From the NCBI RefSeq assembly GCF_016901835.1, contig NZ_JACJKX010000004.1:56834-120833 (forward strand): a DNA stretch of 64,000 nucleotides. The letters run 5' to 3'. The position numbers and the translations under genes are program-made. This DNA comes from Parasutterella secunda (GTDB lineage Bacteria; Pseudomonadota; Gammaproteobacteria; Burkholderiales; Burkholderiaceae_F). The notes below the pieces were generated by a model. The model saw only the letters and a program-made list of their open reading frames with translations. It had not been told where the DNA came from and did no database searches. Below are positions 1 through 10,519 of this stretch, in pieces. The stretch's first letter is position 1, and every line of letters starts with the position of its first letter.

Positions 1-2697
1 CTTTCTGAAAGCGGCATTGACGTCCTCGAGCGTGAGTTTTCTAACGTTTTCGTCACGCTGGGCAGCCTCAGTCCAATCCACGCCTTCATTCATCATATTG
101 CACCAATGGTAGGCAATGAGATTGTCCTGGCTACGGTTGACGGCACGGTATTCAATAAAGCCTTTCTTGGCTTCATCCAACTCTTGTTGGGTAAAACCGT
201 CTTTTAGGACACGATCGATTTCTTCATAGAGGGCAATTTCCGCTTTTCGAAGATTTTGCGGGGCCAAAATAGCCTGCATCGTCCAACTAGCGGCATTGCC
301 GAAAGCCGGAATATTGACGTTGCTGCCCGCGCCGTAACTTAAACCGTCTTTTTGACGTAAACGAAGCATCAGACGATTGGAGAGCCCCGTGCTTCCTCCG
401 AAAATCCAGTTCGCAACAAGCATGGCATCTGAATCCGGATCATTCTTATTCTGGGCAAAGTCAAAGCGCGCGACGATCGTCGCATTTTCTTTATCAGGTG
501 TATCGATAATGATGCGAGTTGCGGGCGTATCAAAATGCTCTCTCACAATACGCTCATAGGCAACGTGAGAGGCTTTCTTTGTCAGAATCGTTTGAAGCTG
601 AGCTTTCACGCTTTCTGCATCAAAGTCACCGACAATAGAGATTTCTCCGCGGCCGATACCGAACTGTTGATCGTAAAAGGCTTTAACATCTTCAAGGGTT
701 GCGGCTTCAACCGCTTCTTTTAATTCTTTACTCGTTAAGCGGTACCGCGGATCGCCCTTCGGGTAGTGATTAAAGTGTTCGGTAATGGCATCGCGCGCCA
801 TGATTCGAGGATCGTCCATCCTCGACTGCACATCAGTGATAAATTCAGCCTTTAATTCTTCAAAGTCCTTGGTGGGCATTGAAGATTCGGTCCAAAGCTC
901 GGCAATGAGATTGAGTGCCTCAGGCAGATGTTCACGTGTCGTTGTGAATTGCCCGATATCACCTTCAACCTGAAGTTTAGTAAAGGCATCGTTAATCTGT
1001 TCACGCGTCATGGTTTGAGTGCCACGTTCGAGCATCGCACTCATCAAAGCCGATACCGCACGCTTATTTTGACGAGACTCAGGGTTGCCATAGCGGAACT
1101 GTGCACGCACAACCACCGTTTCCCCACGGGTTTTCTTGGGCAATAGTGCGACATTAACATCCCCGATTGCCAAGCGTTCCGTACGGGCATTTAAATTAGC
1201 AGGAGTCGAATCAAAGACTTCAGCCTCTTGTCCCTGTTCTTTAAATTGGTGTTGAGAGAGCACTTCGTCTAAAGTCGGCGCGGGACTCATTTGTGCACGT
1301 TGCGGGTTGTTATCCGGGATAAAAGTACCCACCACTCGATTATCTCGCACAAAGTAGCGTTTCCAGGCAGCCATCACATCTTCGGGCGTCATTTTCTCCC
1401 AGCTGTCACGATGTACAAAGAAAAGGCGCCAATCACCCAATGCGATAAAGTCCGACACATCTACGCCGAACGTTTCGGGATCCGCAAACGTTCTTTCATA
1501 AAGCGTCTTTTCTTCTCGAGCCATGAGACCCAAGTCTTCAGCCTTCAATGCTTCCTTATCAAAAGTACCCTCAACTGTTTCAATGAGCACCTGTTTGGCT
1601 TTTTCAATATCCCCGCCCTTAGGCAACATGGCACCAAACATGGCCAAACCCGGATCGTGCGCGGGCATGGGCCAGGCAAAAACCTGAGTAGCCAATCCCG
1701 TCTCCACCATCGCTTTGTGCAACCGTCCGCGAGGCGTATCACCCAATACATCCGCACCTAAATTAATGAGCTGAGCATCCGGGTGAAGCGCTGCGGGAAT
1801 GCGATAACCCACGGCCACCACGGTCATTTCACCTGCACGACGGATTTCAAAAGTACGCGGACCGTCAGCCACGGGCTCTTCGGTCCACTCTTTTTGCAAA
1901 ACACGCGTGGGCTTCGGAATGGCTCCGAAAATACGTTCGATCTTTTGAAGGGTCTCTGCTTCATCAAATTTGCCTGAGACCATCAGCACGGCATTATCGG
2001 GTTGATAGTACTTACGGTAGAACGCCTGAAGGTTTTCAATTTTGACGTTTTCAATATCGCTTCGGGCACCGATCGTGCTGTTGCCATAGTTGTGCCAGTC
2101 AAAGAGCACAGATTGCATGCGCTTTAAAAGAACACTTACGGGATTGTTTTCTCCCATTTCAAATTCATTGCGCACAACAGTCATTTCCGTGTCCAAATCC
2201 TTTTGAGCGATAAAGGAGTTGGTCATGGCATCAGCGCTCCACCCTAAAGCCCAATCAAGGTTGTCATCGACGGCATTGAAGGAGACAAAGTAATTCGTGC
2301 GGTCAAGCCACGTCGAGCCATTCATCTTAAAGCCGCGGCGGGTAAATTCTTTAGTGGGTTCTGGGTAATTTTTCGAGCCCTTAAACATTAAGTGCTCAAG
2401 CAGGTGCGCCATCCCCGTCTCACCATAGCCTTCATGGCGAGAGCCCACGAGGTAAGTCATGTTCACGGTAATCGTGGGTTTGCTTGAATCCGGGAAAAGC
2501 AACACTTTAAGGCCATTGGCAAGACGGTATTCCGTTACGCCTTCAACGGTCACGATCTTTTGAGCCGATTGAATATTTTGAACGACTTGAGCTGTTTCTG
2601 TCATAGGAGTGTTCGCATCCTTATTCCAAAATGTATAACCCACTGCGCAAACCACAACGATTCCTGCAGCAGTGAGCCATTTCATGTTCTTATTCAT
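1..2697 (-). CDS. M16 family zinc metallopeptidase (pitrilysin-like), 3' end outside the window
   Basis: The gene runs off the window start, so the first 899 codons are seen and the C-terminus is missing. Translation shows an N-terminal membrane anchor or uncleaved signal (residues about 6-23), then an M16 peptidase domain with the inverted zinc motif HLLEH at residues 98-102. A second M16-like half follows from about residue 500, as in the two-domain processing peptidases of the PqqL/pitrilysin type. These enzymes degrade peptides in the periplasm with a clam-shell fold whose first half is catalytic. The start ATG is preceded by AAGGA at a good distance. The gene is divergent from yciB, with about 170 bases between them. 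The family call is firm; substrate and exact subfamily are not. Confidence 0.9.
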   Translation of the reverse strand, partial: MNKNMKWLTAAGIVVVCAVGYTFWNKDANTPMTETAQVVQNIQSAQKIVTVEGVTEYRLANGLKVLLFPDSSKPTITVNMTYLVGSRHEGYGETGMAHLLEHLMFKGSKNYPEPTKEFTRRGFKMNGSTWLDRTNYFVSFNAVDDNLDWALGWSADAMTNSFIAQKDLDTEMTVVRNEFEMGENNPVSVLLKRMQSVLFDWHNYGNSTIGARSDIENVKIENLQAFYRKYYQPDNAVLMVSGKFDEAETLQKIERIFGAIPKPTRVLQKEWTEEPVADGPRTFEIRRAGEMTVVAVGYRIPAALHPDAQLINLGADVLGDTPRGRLHKAMVETGLATQVFAWPMPAHDPGLAMFGAMLPKGGDIEKAKQVLIETVEGTFDKEALKAEDLGLMAREEKTLYERTFADPETFGVDVSDFIALGDWRLFFVHRDSWEKMTPEDVMAAWKRYFVRDNRVVGTFIPDNNPQRAQMSPAPTLDEVLSQHQFKEQGQEAEVFDSTPANLNARTERLAIGDVNVALLPKKTRGETVVVRAQFRYGNPESRQNKRAVSALMSAMLERGTQTMTREQINDAFTKLQVEGDIGQFTTTREHLPEALNLIAELWTESSMPTKDFEELKAEFITDVQSRMDDPRIMARDAITEHFNHYPKGDPRYRLTSKELKEAVEAATLEDVKAFYDQQFGIGRGEISIVGDFDAESVKAQLQTILTKKASHVAYERIVREHFDTPATRIIIDTPDKENATIVARFDFAQNKNDPDSDAMLVANWIFGGSTGLSNRLMLRLRQKDGLSYGAGSNVNIPAFGNAASWTMQAILAPQNLRKAEIALYEEIDRVLKDGFTQQELDEAKKGFIEYRAVNRSQDNLIAYHWCNMMNEGVDWTEAAQRDENVRKLTLEDVNAAFRK

Positions 2698-2866
2698 ATT
2701 TTTTCTTCCTTCGCTTCAGTAAAAGGAACGCTGTCAGAGTGTAACCCACTAGATTTGGAAGAAACCCGACAAAGTGTATCGAAGTATTGCGATTTACGCA
2801 CGAAGTCATGCTTTGCGCTATAGTGGCAAAAATTTTTCATCCCCTAATTAATAAATAAGAGTTACC

Positions 2867-3466
2867 GTGAAGGCCTTTTTTGATCTGCTCCCCGTCATCT
2901 GTTTTTTCATTACGTTTAAATTAGCAGGATCCTACACCGCTGAACTTACCCCCATTTTTCCGGTCACCCCCGATCTGATTCCGATTGTCTCAGCCACGGC
3001 CGTTATCATCATTGCAAGCCTTCTTCAGATGGGCTTTCTTTTCATCAAAGGTCAAAAACCCTCCAAAATGGCTGTTTTTTCAACAGTTTTGGTGGTTTTA
3101 TTCGGTGGCATGACCATCGCTTTCCAAGATCCCGCTTTCATTCAATGGAAGCCCACCCTGCTTTACTGGCTTTTTGCCGCCATTCTTCTTTTCGGTCGAT
3201 TCGGTAAAAAGGATTACATCAAAACGGTTTTCACTGGCATCACAATGCCCGACTTTGCCTGGCGAAAAGTCGAGAACTTCTGTCTCGTCTTTTTAGTGGC
3301 CATCGGTTTTATCAACCTTTTTGTCGCCTACAGTTTCAGTATGGACATTTGGGTAGACTTCAAGCTCTTCGGGCTTTTGGGCCTGACACTTCTGTTTACA
3401 ATTGGGCTGGGATTCTATGTCGCCAAATACGCTGAAGAGGCGCAAAATACAAAAATCAACCATTAA
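2867..3466 (+). CDS. yciB: YciB/IspZ family inner-membrane septation protein
   Basis: This 199-residue, very hydrophobic protein has five or six membrane segments and the family N-terminus MKAFFDLLPVICFF, and keeps conserved patches such as QWKPT and the K-x-I-K-x-x-F stretch near residues 118-122. YciB (IspZ) is an inner-membrane protein that contributes to cell envelope integrity and is linked to elongation and division machinery. The start codon is GTG, with an AAGAG ribosome site just upstream; no ATG lies in frame before it. It sits 25 bases ahead of a secreted parvulin gene and probably shares its transcript, an order also seen in other betaproteobacteria. Confidence 0.88.
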   Translation: MKAFFDLLPVICFFITFKLAGSYTAELTPIFPVTPDLIPIVSATAVIIIASLLQMGFLFIKGQKPSKMAVFSTVLVVLFGGMTIAFQDPAFIQWKPTLLYWLFAAILLFGRFGKKDYIKTVFTGITMPDFAWRKVENFCLVFLVAIGFINLFVAYSFSMDIWVDFKLFGLLGLTLLFTIGLGFYVAKYAEEAQNTKINH

Positions 3467-3491
3467 TCACTCTTTGTTATAGAGGATAGTT

Positions 3492-4286
3492 ATGCAACAC
3501 AAAGCTTTAGTCGTCGGTTTGTCCTTGGCCCTGGCCTCCACTTTGGCCCTGGCGGCACCGTCTGCCGTCACCGTCAACGGCAAGACGATTTCCGCTCAAG
3601 CTCAGGAAAAAATCATTCAACAGATTGTTAAAAACGGTCAAAAGCGTACGCCTGAATTGGAAATGCAGGTCCGCAATCAGTTGATTCAAAAAGAAGTCCT
3701 GCTGCAAGAAGCCAATCGCCAAAAGCTCGCCAACCGTGCTGAGGTTCGTGATGCCATCAATAACGCCCGCGACAGCGTCTTAATCAACGCTTTGATCGCT
3801 GACTTCGCGAAGAAAAATCCCGTGAAGGATGCCGACGTGAAGAAGTTCTACGAAGAACAAAAGAAAGCCTATGGCGATAAGGAATACAAGGTGAGCGTCA
3901 TTGCCGTGAAGACCGAAGCCGATGCCAAGAAGGTCACCGATGCGCTCAAAGACGGTGACAAGTTTGCCGATGTCGCAAAGAAGTACTCTGTCGATACCGG
4001 CACGAAGGATAAGGGCGGTCAGATCGATAACTGGACGTCTTCAGCCAATTTCCCGCAATTGGTGGGCTTAGCCATTCGTTCCTTGGATGACGGCGATTAC
4101 ACCGAAGTACCGGTTCGCGCCAACGGCGGCTACTACATCATTCGCGTGGATGATTCCCGTAAGGCTCAGCTCTTCCCGACCTACGATAAGAGCAAGGATC
4201 ACTATCGCAACATGTTGGTTCAAACGAAGGTTCAACAAAACATTCAGGAACTTTTCCAAAAGGCCAACATCAAAGTCGGTAAGTAA
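3492..4286 (+). CDS. Periplasmic parvulin-type peptidyl-prolyl isomerase
   Basis: The 264-residue protein starts with a signal peptide (hydrophobic core about residues 6-20, cleavage after ALA at about 22). An N-terminal helical chaperone-like part with a SurA/PrsA flavour follows, then a rotamase (PpiC) domain from about residue 130 to 225 with the typical DKGGQIDNW and NGGYYIIRVDD stretches. It would assist folding of exported proteins in the periplasm. The ribosome site GAGGA precedes the ATG. It lies directly behind yciB and is followed by a clear Rho-independent terminator, so the two genes probably form a two-gene unit. The family assignment is strong; whether it acts mainly as isomerase or as chaperone is not visible. 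Confidence 0.9.
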   Translation: MQHKALVVGLSLALASTLALAAPSAVTVNGKTISAQAQEKIIQQIVKNGQKRTPELEMQVRNQLIQKEVLLQEANRQKLANRAEVRDAINNARDSVLINALIADFAKKNPVKDADVKKFYEEQKKAYGDKEYKVSVIAVKTEADAKKVTDALKDGDKFADVAKKYSVDTGTKDKGGQIDNWTSSANFPQLVGLAIRSLDDGDYTEVPVRANGGYYIIRVDDSRKAQLFPTYDKSKDHYRNMLVQTKVQQNIQELFQKANIKVGK

Positions 4287-4308
4287 TCCGATTGTTACAC
4301 TGAATGTT

Positions 4309-4336
4309 AAGGGGAGACCGATCGACTCCCCTTTTT
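4309..4336 (+). terminator. Rho-independent terminator after the parvulin gene
   Basis: The stem AAGGGGAG pairs with CTCCCCTT around a short loop and runs into a T tract. It lies 22 bases after the parvulin stop codon. Confidence 0.85.
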
Positions 4337-4369
4337 CATACCTTCAAAGATTTGCTCAGTTAATAAAAC

Positions 4370-5599
4370 TTAGTGTGCCTTTTCTTTTTGTTGTCCCACG
4401 CCCAATGCTGTCAGTAACGCACCGGTTTGGAATATACCCACCAAAATGAGTGCAAGTGAGAAGAACCCGGCATCGAGTAAGGGTCCGGCTATAAGCGGTG
4501 CCAGTGTTTGGCCGACATCCATACCGCAATAGGTGAAACCGTAGACGCGACCCAAACTTTTCGAATTTAAAAACGTCATGCATGCACCGCGAATGAGAAT
4601 ATCTCGTGAGGGAGTCGCCACACCGACACCGAACCCCATGACAGCCATAAGGGGTAAGACGCACCACGCTCCGAACCACTGAGATGCTAAAAGAATGGCC
4701 ATCAGCGCAGAAAGCGACATGCTGGCAGCGATCACATAATCACTTCGCTTAAAGGCTTTAGCAACGTACGCACCGAGCACTGCGCCCACAATCGATCCGA
4801 TCATGTATGCGGTCAGCCCCCCTGTAGCGATTTCAAGCCCGACATGGTAGGTAGCATTAAAGATAGACGGGGCAAAATTTTGCAAAATTCCCAAAGCAAA
4901 GGAATTGCAAAAGAAGAACAGGAAACAAAGCCACACAACAAGGAGCTTAAGGAAACCGAAGCCCACATCGGCTTTTTCATCGGCCTTTTTCTCTTCAGGG
5001 GTCAGGCCTTTGCCTTCGGTGAGGATTTTGTCAAAAAATGCGTTATGGGAAACCAAAGCAATGAGAACCAGCAAGGCCATTAATCCTGCGGTTGCTGCAG
5101 CCAGACGCCAGCTACCGGTAAAGCTTGCAACACCGACCATAATGATCGGCGCCAATGCCCAACCGACGTTACCCACCAGAAAGTGAATCGAGAATGCAAA
5201 AGGTAACCGTTCACTTGAAATACAGCGATTGATAATGGAAAAGTCTGTCGGATGGAAAACGCTGTTACCGAGCCCCGCGCAGGCCGCAACCGGGAAAAAC
5301 CACCAATAGTTTTGTGCAAAGCTGAACAAAAACCCCGCAATCATCAAGAGGCTCACGCCACCATAAAGACACACTCTGGGACCAAGCTTATCCACCACGA
5401 TGCCGCTTACGGCCTGCCCCAGGGAACTCGTAATAAAAAAGACCGTCATCACAGCGCCCATTTCGGCAAAGGAGGTACCGAATTCGGGCATGATCCATGG
5501 GAATAAGGGCGGAATGATTAAGTGAAAATAATGCGAGAGCCCATGGGCAGTACCCAATAAAGTAATGAGCAAAATGTCTTGTTTGCGGGCTTCAGTCAT
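4370..5599 (-). CDS. MFS transporter, fosmidomycin-resistance (Fsr)-like
   Basis: The 409-residue protein has about twelve membrane segments. Its N-terminus (GTAHGLSHYFHLIIPPLFPW) resembles Fsr-type drug and sugar efflux members of the major facilitator superfamily, and a GxxxDKLGPR loop follows the second helix. A charged cytoplasmic loop near residues 190-215 (KGLTPEEKKADEKADVG) separates the two six-helix halves. It most likely exports a small molecule across the inner membrane; the substrate cannot be read from sequence. It starts 10 bases after the stop of the LysE-type exporter gene upstream and is probably co-transcribed with it. Confidence 0.85.
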   Translation of the reverse strand: MTEARKQDILLITLLGTAHGLSHYFHLIIPPLFPWIMPEFGTSFAEMGAVMTVFFITSSLGQAVSGIVVDKLGPRVCLYGGVSLLMIAGFLFSFAQNYWWFFPVAACAGLGNSVFHPTDFSIINRCISSERLPFAFSIHFLVGNVGWALAPIIMVGVASFTGSWRLAAATAGLMALLVLIALVSHNAFFDKILTEGKGLTPEEKKADEKADVGFGFLKLLVVWLCFLFFFCNSFALGILQNFAPSIFNATYHVGLEIATGGLTAYMIGSIVGAVLGAYVAKAFKRSDYVIAASMSLSALMAILLASQWFGAWCVLPLMAVMGFGVGVATPSRDILIRGACMTFLNSKSLGRVYGFTYCGMDVGQTLAPLIAGPLLDAGFFSLALILVGIFQTGALLTALGVGQQKEKAH

Positions 5600-5609
5600 G
5601 ATGATTTAA

Positions 5610-6248
5610 TTAATTGGCTTTCCAAAGCAGAGTCGAAACGGCAAGTAACGTGAAAATCACCGAACTTGTCTTATTAAGGATATTCTGAACTTTCGGACTG
5701 CGCAATCGGTCTGCCAGCGTTCCTGCACACCAGGCAATGGCACTGAAAACCACCAAAGTGCAGACCAAAAAGGTCAATCCCATAATGTGCATCTGCACCA
5801 TGACCTGGTTTTCAGTAGCCCCTTTAACAATAAATTGTGGGAAAAACGCTAAAAAGAAAATGAGTACTTTGGGGTTGGTGATATTCATGAGTATCCCTCG
5901 GCGCCACAATTGAAAATTGGTGAGTCTCGGGTACTTTTTCTCGGATTGTGCATCGCTACTCCCCACCGGTGCCCGCCAGGCGCCCCAAGCCAAATAAAGA
6001 AGATAAGCGGCCCCCGCAAACTGAATAATCATCAAAAGCGTGGGAGAAGCGGCAACGATCGCTGCCACACCGAATGCGGCCAACATCGTTTGAATAAAAA
6101 CGCCGACACATAGGCCAAGCGTCACAAAAATACCGGCCCGAGCACCGTACATCGCAGATTGCAGCAAAACAAATAGATTGTCAGGACCTGGCGCCACAGC
6201 CAAGACAGCTGCCGCAATCGTAAAACTCACCCAAAGATCAAAAGGCAT
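5610..6248 (-). CDS. LysE/RhtB family amino-acid exporter
   Basis: This 212-residue protein carries the LysE signature near the N-terminus (APGPDNLFVL, residues about 20-29) and six predicted membrane helices, with a basic loop around residues 100-120. LysE/RhtB proteins export amino acids or related metabolites across the inner membrane. I chose the ATG at 6248 because AAAGGA lies just ahead of it; an in-frame TTG at 6266 overlaps the purL terminator and is unlikely to be used. The downstream MFS gene follows after 10 bases. Substrate unknown. Confidence 0.87.
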   Translation of the reverse strand: MPFDLWVSFTIAAAVLAVAPGPDNLFVLLQSAMYGARAGIFVTLGLCVGVFIQTMLAAFGVAAIVAASPTLLMIIQFAGAAYLLYLAWGAWRAPVGSSDAQSEKKYPRLTNFQLWRRGILMNITNPKVLIFFLAFFPQFIVKGATENQVMVQMHIMGLTFLVCTLVVFSAIAWCAGTLADRLRSPKVQNILNKTSSVIFTLLAVSTLLWKAN

Positions 6249-6268
6249 CACATTTCCTTTAAGCAATT

Positions 6269-6303
6269 AAAAAGCCCTTGCGTCTGTTTTAGAGAGCAAG
6301 GGC
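6269..6303 (-). terminator. Rho-independent terminator of purL
   Basis: On the minus strand GCCCTTGC pairs perfectly with GCAAGGGC across a 14-base loop and is followed by TTTTT. It lies about 30 bases after the purL stop and directly ahead of the LysE gene, separating the two. Confidence 0.88.
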
Positions 6304-6334
6304 CGAAATTAATCCGATAACTTAACTGAAATCG

Positions 6335-9300
6335 TTATCCGACAAATTTTCTCGCGTTTCTGAACATACGCATCCAGGGGCTGAACTCACCCAGAGTATC
6401 CGGTGCCCAGCTCATTTGTACCGTGCGGTGCGTACGTTCCGGGTGCGGCATCATGATCGTGAAACGACCGTCCGGTGTGGTCACGCCGGTGATGCCGTCA
6501 GCAGACCCGTTGGGATTAAACGGATACACTTCCGTGGGGCGTCCTGCCGGATCCACGTAGCGCGCAGCCAATGTAGCCAGTTGTGCGTCTTCGGGCTTGA
6601 GCCATTGAACATGACCTTCACCGTGAGAATTCACAATCGGCATCATGCTGCCTGCCATCCCGTCAAAGAAGATCGAGGGGCTCTTCATCACTTCGACCTG
6701 CACCAAACGGGCCTCGAACTGTTCGCAGTCGTTACGGACAAACTGCGGCCAGTGGCTTGCTCCGGGAATAATGTTACGCAGGTGACTCATCATCTGGCAA
6801 CCGTTACAAATACCTAAGGCAAATGTATCAGGACGGTTAAAGAAGGCGGAGAACATATCGACCATCTTGGGATTGCGCAAAATGGTGGTAGCCCAGCCGC
6901 CGCCGGCGCCCAAAACGTCACCGTAGGAGAACCCGCCGCAAGCGGCAAGACCGGCGAAGTCTTTGAGATCACTGCGACCGGTCAAAAGATCGGTCATGTG
7001 AACGTCAACCGCTTCAAAACCGGCTCGCGTAAAGGCTGCGGCCATTTCGGTTTGGCTGTTCACACCCTGCTCACGCAAAATGGCGATTCTCGGACGTACG
7101 CCCGTAGCGATAAAGGGTGCTGCCACGTCTTCTTCCGTATCAAAGGTGGTACGAACAAAAAGTCCCGTATCATCTTTCATCGTGCAGCGTTCATACTCTT
7201 GATCGGCACAGGCAGGATTGTCGCGCATACGGGCAATCTGCCAGGACACTTCGCTCCAGGCCTTTTGAAGCTCTCCACGATCCCCTTCATAGAGTACCTT
7301 GTCGTGAGCTTCAATATGAAGTTTGTCATCGCTCGTCAATTCACCGATAAAGTGCGTGCAATCGGCAAGGCCCGCCGCCGTCACGGCAGCATGGATTTCA
7401 TCAATCCGGTCGGCACGAACCTGAAGCACGGCGCCCAATTCTTCATTAAAGAGCACAGGAAGAATATCCTTACCTTCAGCGCTGCCTGCCATGGAGCTTA
7501 AGTCCATACGAACACCCGTGTGGCCTGCAAACATCATTTCGGCAATCGTTGCCAAAAGACCGCCGTCAGAGCGATCGTGATAGGACAAGACGCAACCGGC
7601 CAATGTCAGTTTGCGAACAAGCTTCACAAAGCTTTGAAGTTTCTCCGAATCATCGAGATCCGGTGTAACGGAACCGAACTGCTGTGTCACTTGAGAAAGA
7701 ATGGAGCCAGCCATGCGGTTCTTACCGCACCCCAAGTCAATGGCAACCAAAACGGACTCAACGTCTGTTTTAAGTTGCGGGGTCAGGGACAAGCGCACAT
7801 CACGCACAGGCGCTGCAGCGGAAACAATGAGCGATACCGGAGACGTGACGGTCTTCTTTTCACCCGCATCATCCCAAGTCGTCTTCATCGAGAGACTGTC
7901 TTTACCGACAGGAATAGCCAATCCCATTTCTTGGCAAAGGGTACTTGCTGCACGCACGGCGTCGTAAAGCTTGGCATCTTCTCCGGCGGTGCCGCATGCG
8001 GCCATCCAGTTAGCAGACAATTTAACCAAACCCAACTCAATGTCGGCGCTTGCGATATTGGTAACCGCTTCACCGATTGCCATGCGGCTCGCGGCAGCCG
8101 AATCGGCAATAGCCAGAGGTGTTCTTTCGCCCATACTCATCGCTTCACCGCGATTGCCCACAAAGCTCAGATTCGTGACAGCGGCGTCAGCCACCGGCAC
8201 TTGCCAGGGGCCCACCATTTGATCACGGTGAACAAGACCGCCCACCGTACGGTCACCGATCGTAATGAGGAAACTCTTGCTGCCCACCGTCGGGTGACGC
8301 AATACATCGCGAACCGCTTTAGCCAAATCAATACCTTTGGGATTAAATTCAGGAAGCGTTTGTTCGACGTGTGTCACCGTGCGATGCATGCGAGGTGCTT
8401 TACCCAAAAGCACTTCCATCGGCATATCTACAGCAGGCGTTTCGTTTTCTTCGCGTGTCACGACAAGCGTATTGTCTTCACTGATAGCACCTAAGACAGC
8501 ATAGGGGCAGCGTTCACGCTTGCAGATCGCATCGAAGGTTTCAAGCGATTCGGGCGCAATGGCGATTGAATAACGTTCCTGGCTTTCGTTGCACCAGATT
8601 TCAAGCGGGCTCATACCGCTTTCTTCAACCGGCACTTTAGTAAGATCGAGCTTGGCGCCATGACCTGACAAATCAGCCAATTCGGGCATGGCATTTGACA
8701 GACCGCCTGCGCCCACGTCGTGAATTGCCAAAATGGGGTTTTTGTCACCGCTTGCCCAGCAGCGATCGATCACTTCCTGAGCACGACGTTCCATTTCGGC
8801 ATTGCCGCGCTGCACGCTGTCAAAGTCAAGCGATTCGGAGTTCGAGCCCGTCGTCATAGAGCTTGCTGCACCACCGCCCAAACCGATACGCATGCCGGGG
8901 CCGCCCAAACTGATCAAAAGCGTTCCCGGGGGCAATGCTGTCTTATGAGTTTGGTCGTTGCGGATGTTACCGATACCGCCCGCAAGCATAATGGGCTTAT
9001 GGTAACCGTAACGGGTTCCGGCCACATTGTTTTCAAACACACGGAAGTAACCCAAAATATTGGGGCGACCGAATTCGTTATTAAAGGCGGCAGCACCCAA
9101 AGGACCGTCCGTCATGATCGAGAGCGAACTGGCGATACGACCGGGTTTACCGTAAACCTTATCGCAATGTTCGGCTTGAACCGTCACATCCTTATCCGTT
9201 TCCCAATCCTGGGGCGCATCAGGCAACTGTAAAGAAGACACTGTAAAACCGCAAAGACCGGCCTTCGGACGAGCACCGCGACCGGTAGCCCCTTCGTCAC

Positions 9301-10282
9301 GAATTTCACCGCCCGAACCGGTCGAAGCGCCCGGGAAGGGCGAAATCGCCGTGGGGTGGTTGTGCGTTTCAACCTTAAAGACCGTGTGCGTCAATTCCTC
9401 TTCTTCGGTAAAGACACGACCGAAAGATTCTCCTTCGGGTGTTCTGGGGTACAGACGCGGCACTTTTGCGCCTTCGAAAATAGCTGCGTTATCAGAGTAG
9501 GCCACAATGGTGCCGTCAGGATGTGCCTTATGCGTTTCGCGAATCATGCCGAAAAGCGTTTTTTCTTCATCCTTACCGTCGATTGTCCACTTGGCGTTAA
9601 AGATTTTGTGGCGGCAGTGCTCGGAATTGGCCTGGGCAAACATCATGAGTTCGACGTCTGTCGGATTACGCTTGGCTTTCGTAAAGGCCTCGGTCAAATA
9701 ATCGATTTCGTCTTCACTCATGGCCAGACCCATTGAGAGGTTGGCTTCGGCCAAAGCCTGACGGCCTTGTGCCAAAAGATCAACCGTGACCATGGGTTTA
9801 CCGGGCAACTCAAGAAAGAGCTCAGAGGCATCAATGTCAGCCTTGACAACGCTTTCTGTCATGCGATCGTGCAAGACGCCAGCCACTTGAGTCAAAATCT
9901 CAGCCGAAGGAGTATTGCCGTTAAAGTCCACGTTATAGAGCGTACCGCGCTCGACTCTCACAATCACATCCAACCCACAGTTGTGAGCAATATCGGTCGC
10001 TTTACTGGCCCAAGGACTGATGGTGCCCAAACGCGGAATCACCATAAACGTGGCATCGGCTTTAACATCAGCCGTTTCAAAGCCATAATGCAAAAGCGCC
10101 TGCAAACGGGCGCTTTCATCATCAGTTAAGGCTCTTTTGGCGTTCACGAAATGCACAAAACGTGCAGAGATGCCCTGAGCGGCAGGAGCGAACTCACGAA
10201 TACGCTTTAACAAACGTTCGGCACGAAAGTCCGACAAAGCGCTGGTGGCCATTAATGTAAACATCGTTGCGGTGTTGGACAT
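6335..10282 (-). CDS. purL: Phosphoribosylformylglycinamidine synthase (single-chain PurL)
   Basis: The 1315-residue enzyme is the long, single-chain form. An N-terminal PurS-like part is followed by two AIR-synthase-like halves (with [16 protein letters not shown] and [15 protein letters not shown] stretches) and a C-terminal class I glutamine amidotransferase. The amidotransferase triad is visible as Cys1162 in GICNGC, His1280 and Glu1282 in PHPE. It converts FGAR, glutamine and ATP to FGAM, the fourth step of de novo purine synthesis in the cytoplasm. Length fits the proteobacterial family (about 1300). The start is not certain: an ATG six codons later is possible, and no strong ribosome site marks either. 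A terminator follows the gene, so it looks monocistronic. Confidence 0.97.
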   Translation of the reverse strand: MSNTATMFTLMATSALSDFRAERLLKRIREFAPAAQGISARFVHFVNAKRALTDDESARLQALLHYGFETADVKADATFMVIPRLGTISPWASKATDIAHNCGLDVIVRVERGTLYNVDFNGNTPSAEILTQVAGVLHDRMTESVVKADIDASELFLELPGKPMVTVDLLAQGRQALAEANLSMGLAMSEDEIDYLTEAFTKAKRNPTDVELMMFAQANSEHCRHKIFNAKWTIDGKDEEKTLFGMIRETHKAHPDGTIVAYSDNAAIFEGAKVPRLYPRTPEGESFGRVFTEEEELTHTVFKVETHNHPTAISPFPGASTGSGGEIRDEGATGRGARPKAGLCGFTVSSLQLPDAPQDWETDKDVTVQAEHCDKVYGKPGRIASSLSIMTDGPLGAAAFNNEFGRPNILGYFRVFENNVAGTRYGYHKPIMLAGGIGNIRNDQTHKTALPPGTLLISLGGPGMRIGLGGGAASSMTTGSNSESLDFDSVQRGNAEMERRAQEVIDRCWASGDKNPILAIHDVGAGGLSNAMPELADLSGHGAKLDLTKVPVEESGMSPLEIWCNESQERYSIAIAPESLETFDAICKRERCPYAVLGAISEDNTLVVTREENETPAVDMPMEVLLGKAPRMHRTVTHVEQTLPEFNPKGIDLAKAVRDVLRHPTVGSKSFLITIGDRTVGGLVHRDQMVGPWQVPVADAAVTNLSFVGNRGEAMSMGERTPLAIADSAAASRMAIGEAVTNIASADIELGLVKLSANWMAACGTAGEDAKLYDAVRAASTLCQEMGLAIPVGKDSLSMKTTWDDAGEKKTVTSPVSLIVSAAAPVRDVRLSLTPQLKTDVESVLVAIDLGCGKNRMAGSILSQVTQQFGSVTPDLDDSEKLQSFVKLVRKLTLAGCVLSYHDRSDGGLLATIAEMMFAGHTGVRMDLSSMAGSAEGKDILPVLFNEELGAVLQVRADRIDEIHAAVTAAGLADCTHFIGELTSDDKLHIEAHDKVLYEGDRGELQKAWSEVSWQIARMRDNPACADQEYERCTMKDDTGLFVRTTFDTEEDVAAPFIATGVRPRIAILREQGVNSQTEMAAAFTRAGFEAVDVHMTDLLTGRSDLKDFAGLAACGGFSYGDVLGAGGGWATTILRNPKMVDMFSAFFNRPDTFALGICNGCQMMSHLRNIIPGASHWPQFVRNDCEQFEARLVQVEVMKSPSIFFDGMAGSMMPIVNSHGEGHVQWLKPEDAQLATLAARYVDPAGRPTEVYPFNPNGSADGITGVTTPDGRFTIMMPHPERTHRTVQMSWAPDTLGEFSPWMRMFRNARKFVG

Positions 10283-10519
10283 GGCAGATAGTTTCCCCAG
10301 GAAAGTCTTCGGTAACGAAGAAGAATTTAAAAGAAATCAATCAATTTATTATAAGTACCTGCCTCTTGATTTTGACTTTATCGAGACAATCCGGAGCTGT
10401 TTTTTAACTTTAGGTAAAGGTATTTTCAAATGTCTTTGGGAATGAACGAAAACATTAAACCTGTTTTTGACTAAAATGTCGCCAATAATTGTCGGTTAAT
10501 TAAGGAGCGCTTTCAGACC

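Noticed and set aside
4389..4679. Minus-strand 107-codon frame overlapping the MFS gene
   Set aside because: Out-of-frame shadow of the MFS C-terminus with no domain.
7520..8494. 324-codon plus-strand frame opposite purL
   Set aside because: It lies wholly inside purL in the antisense direction, shows no domain and has no ribosome site.
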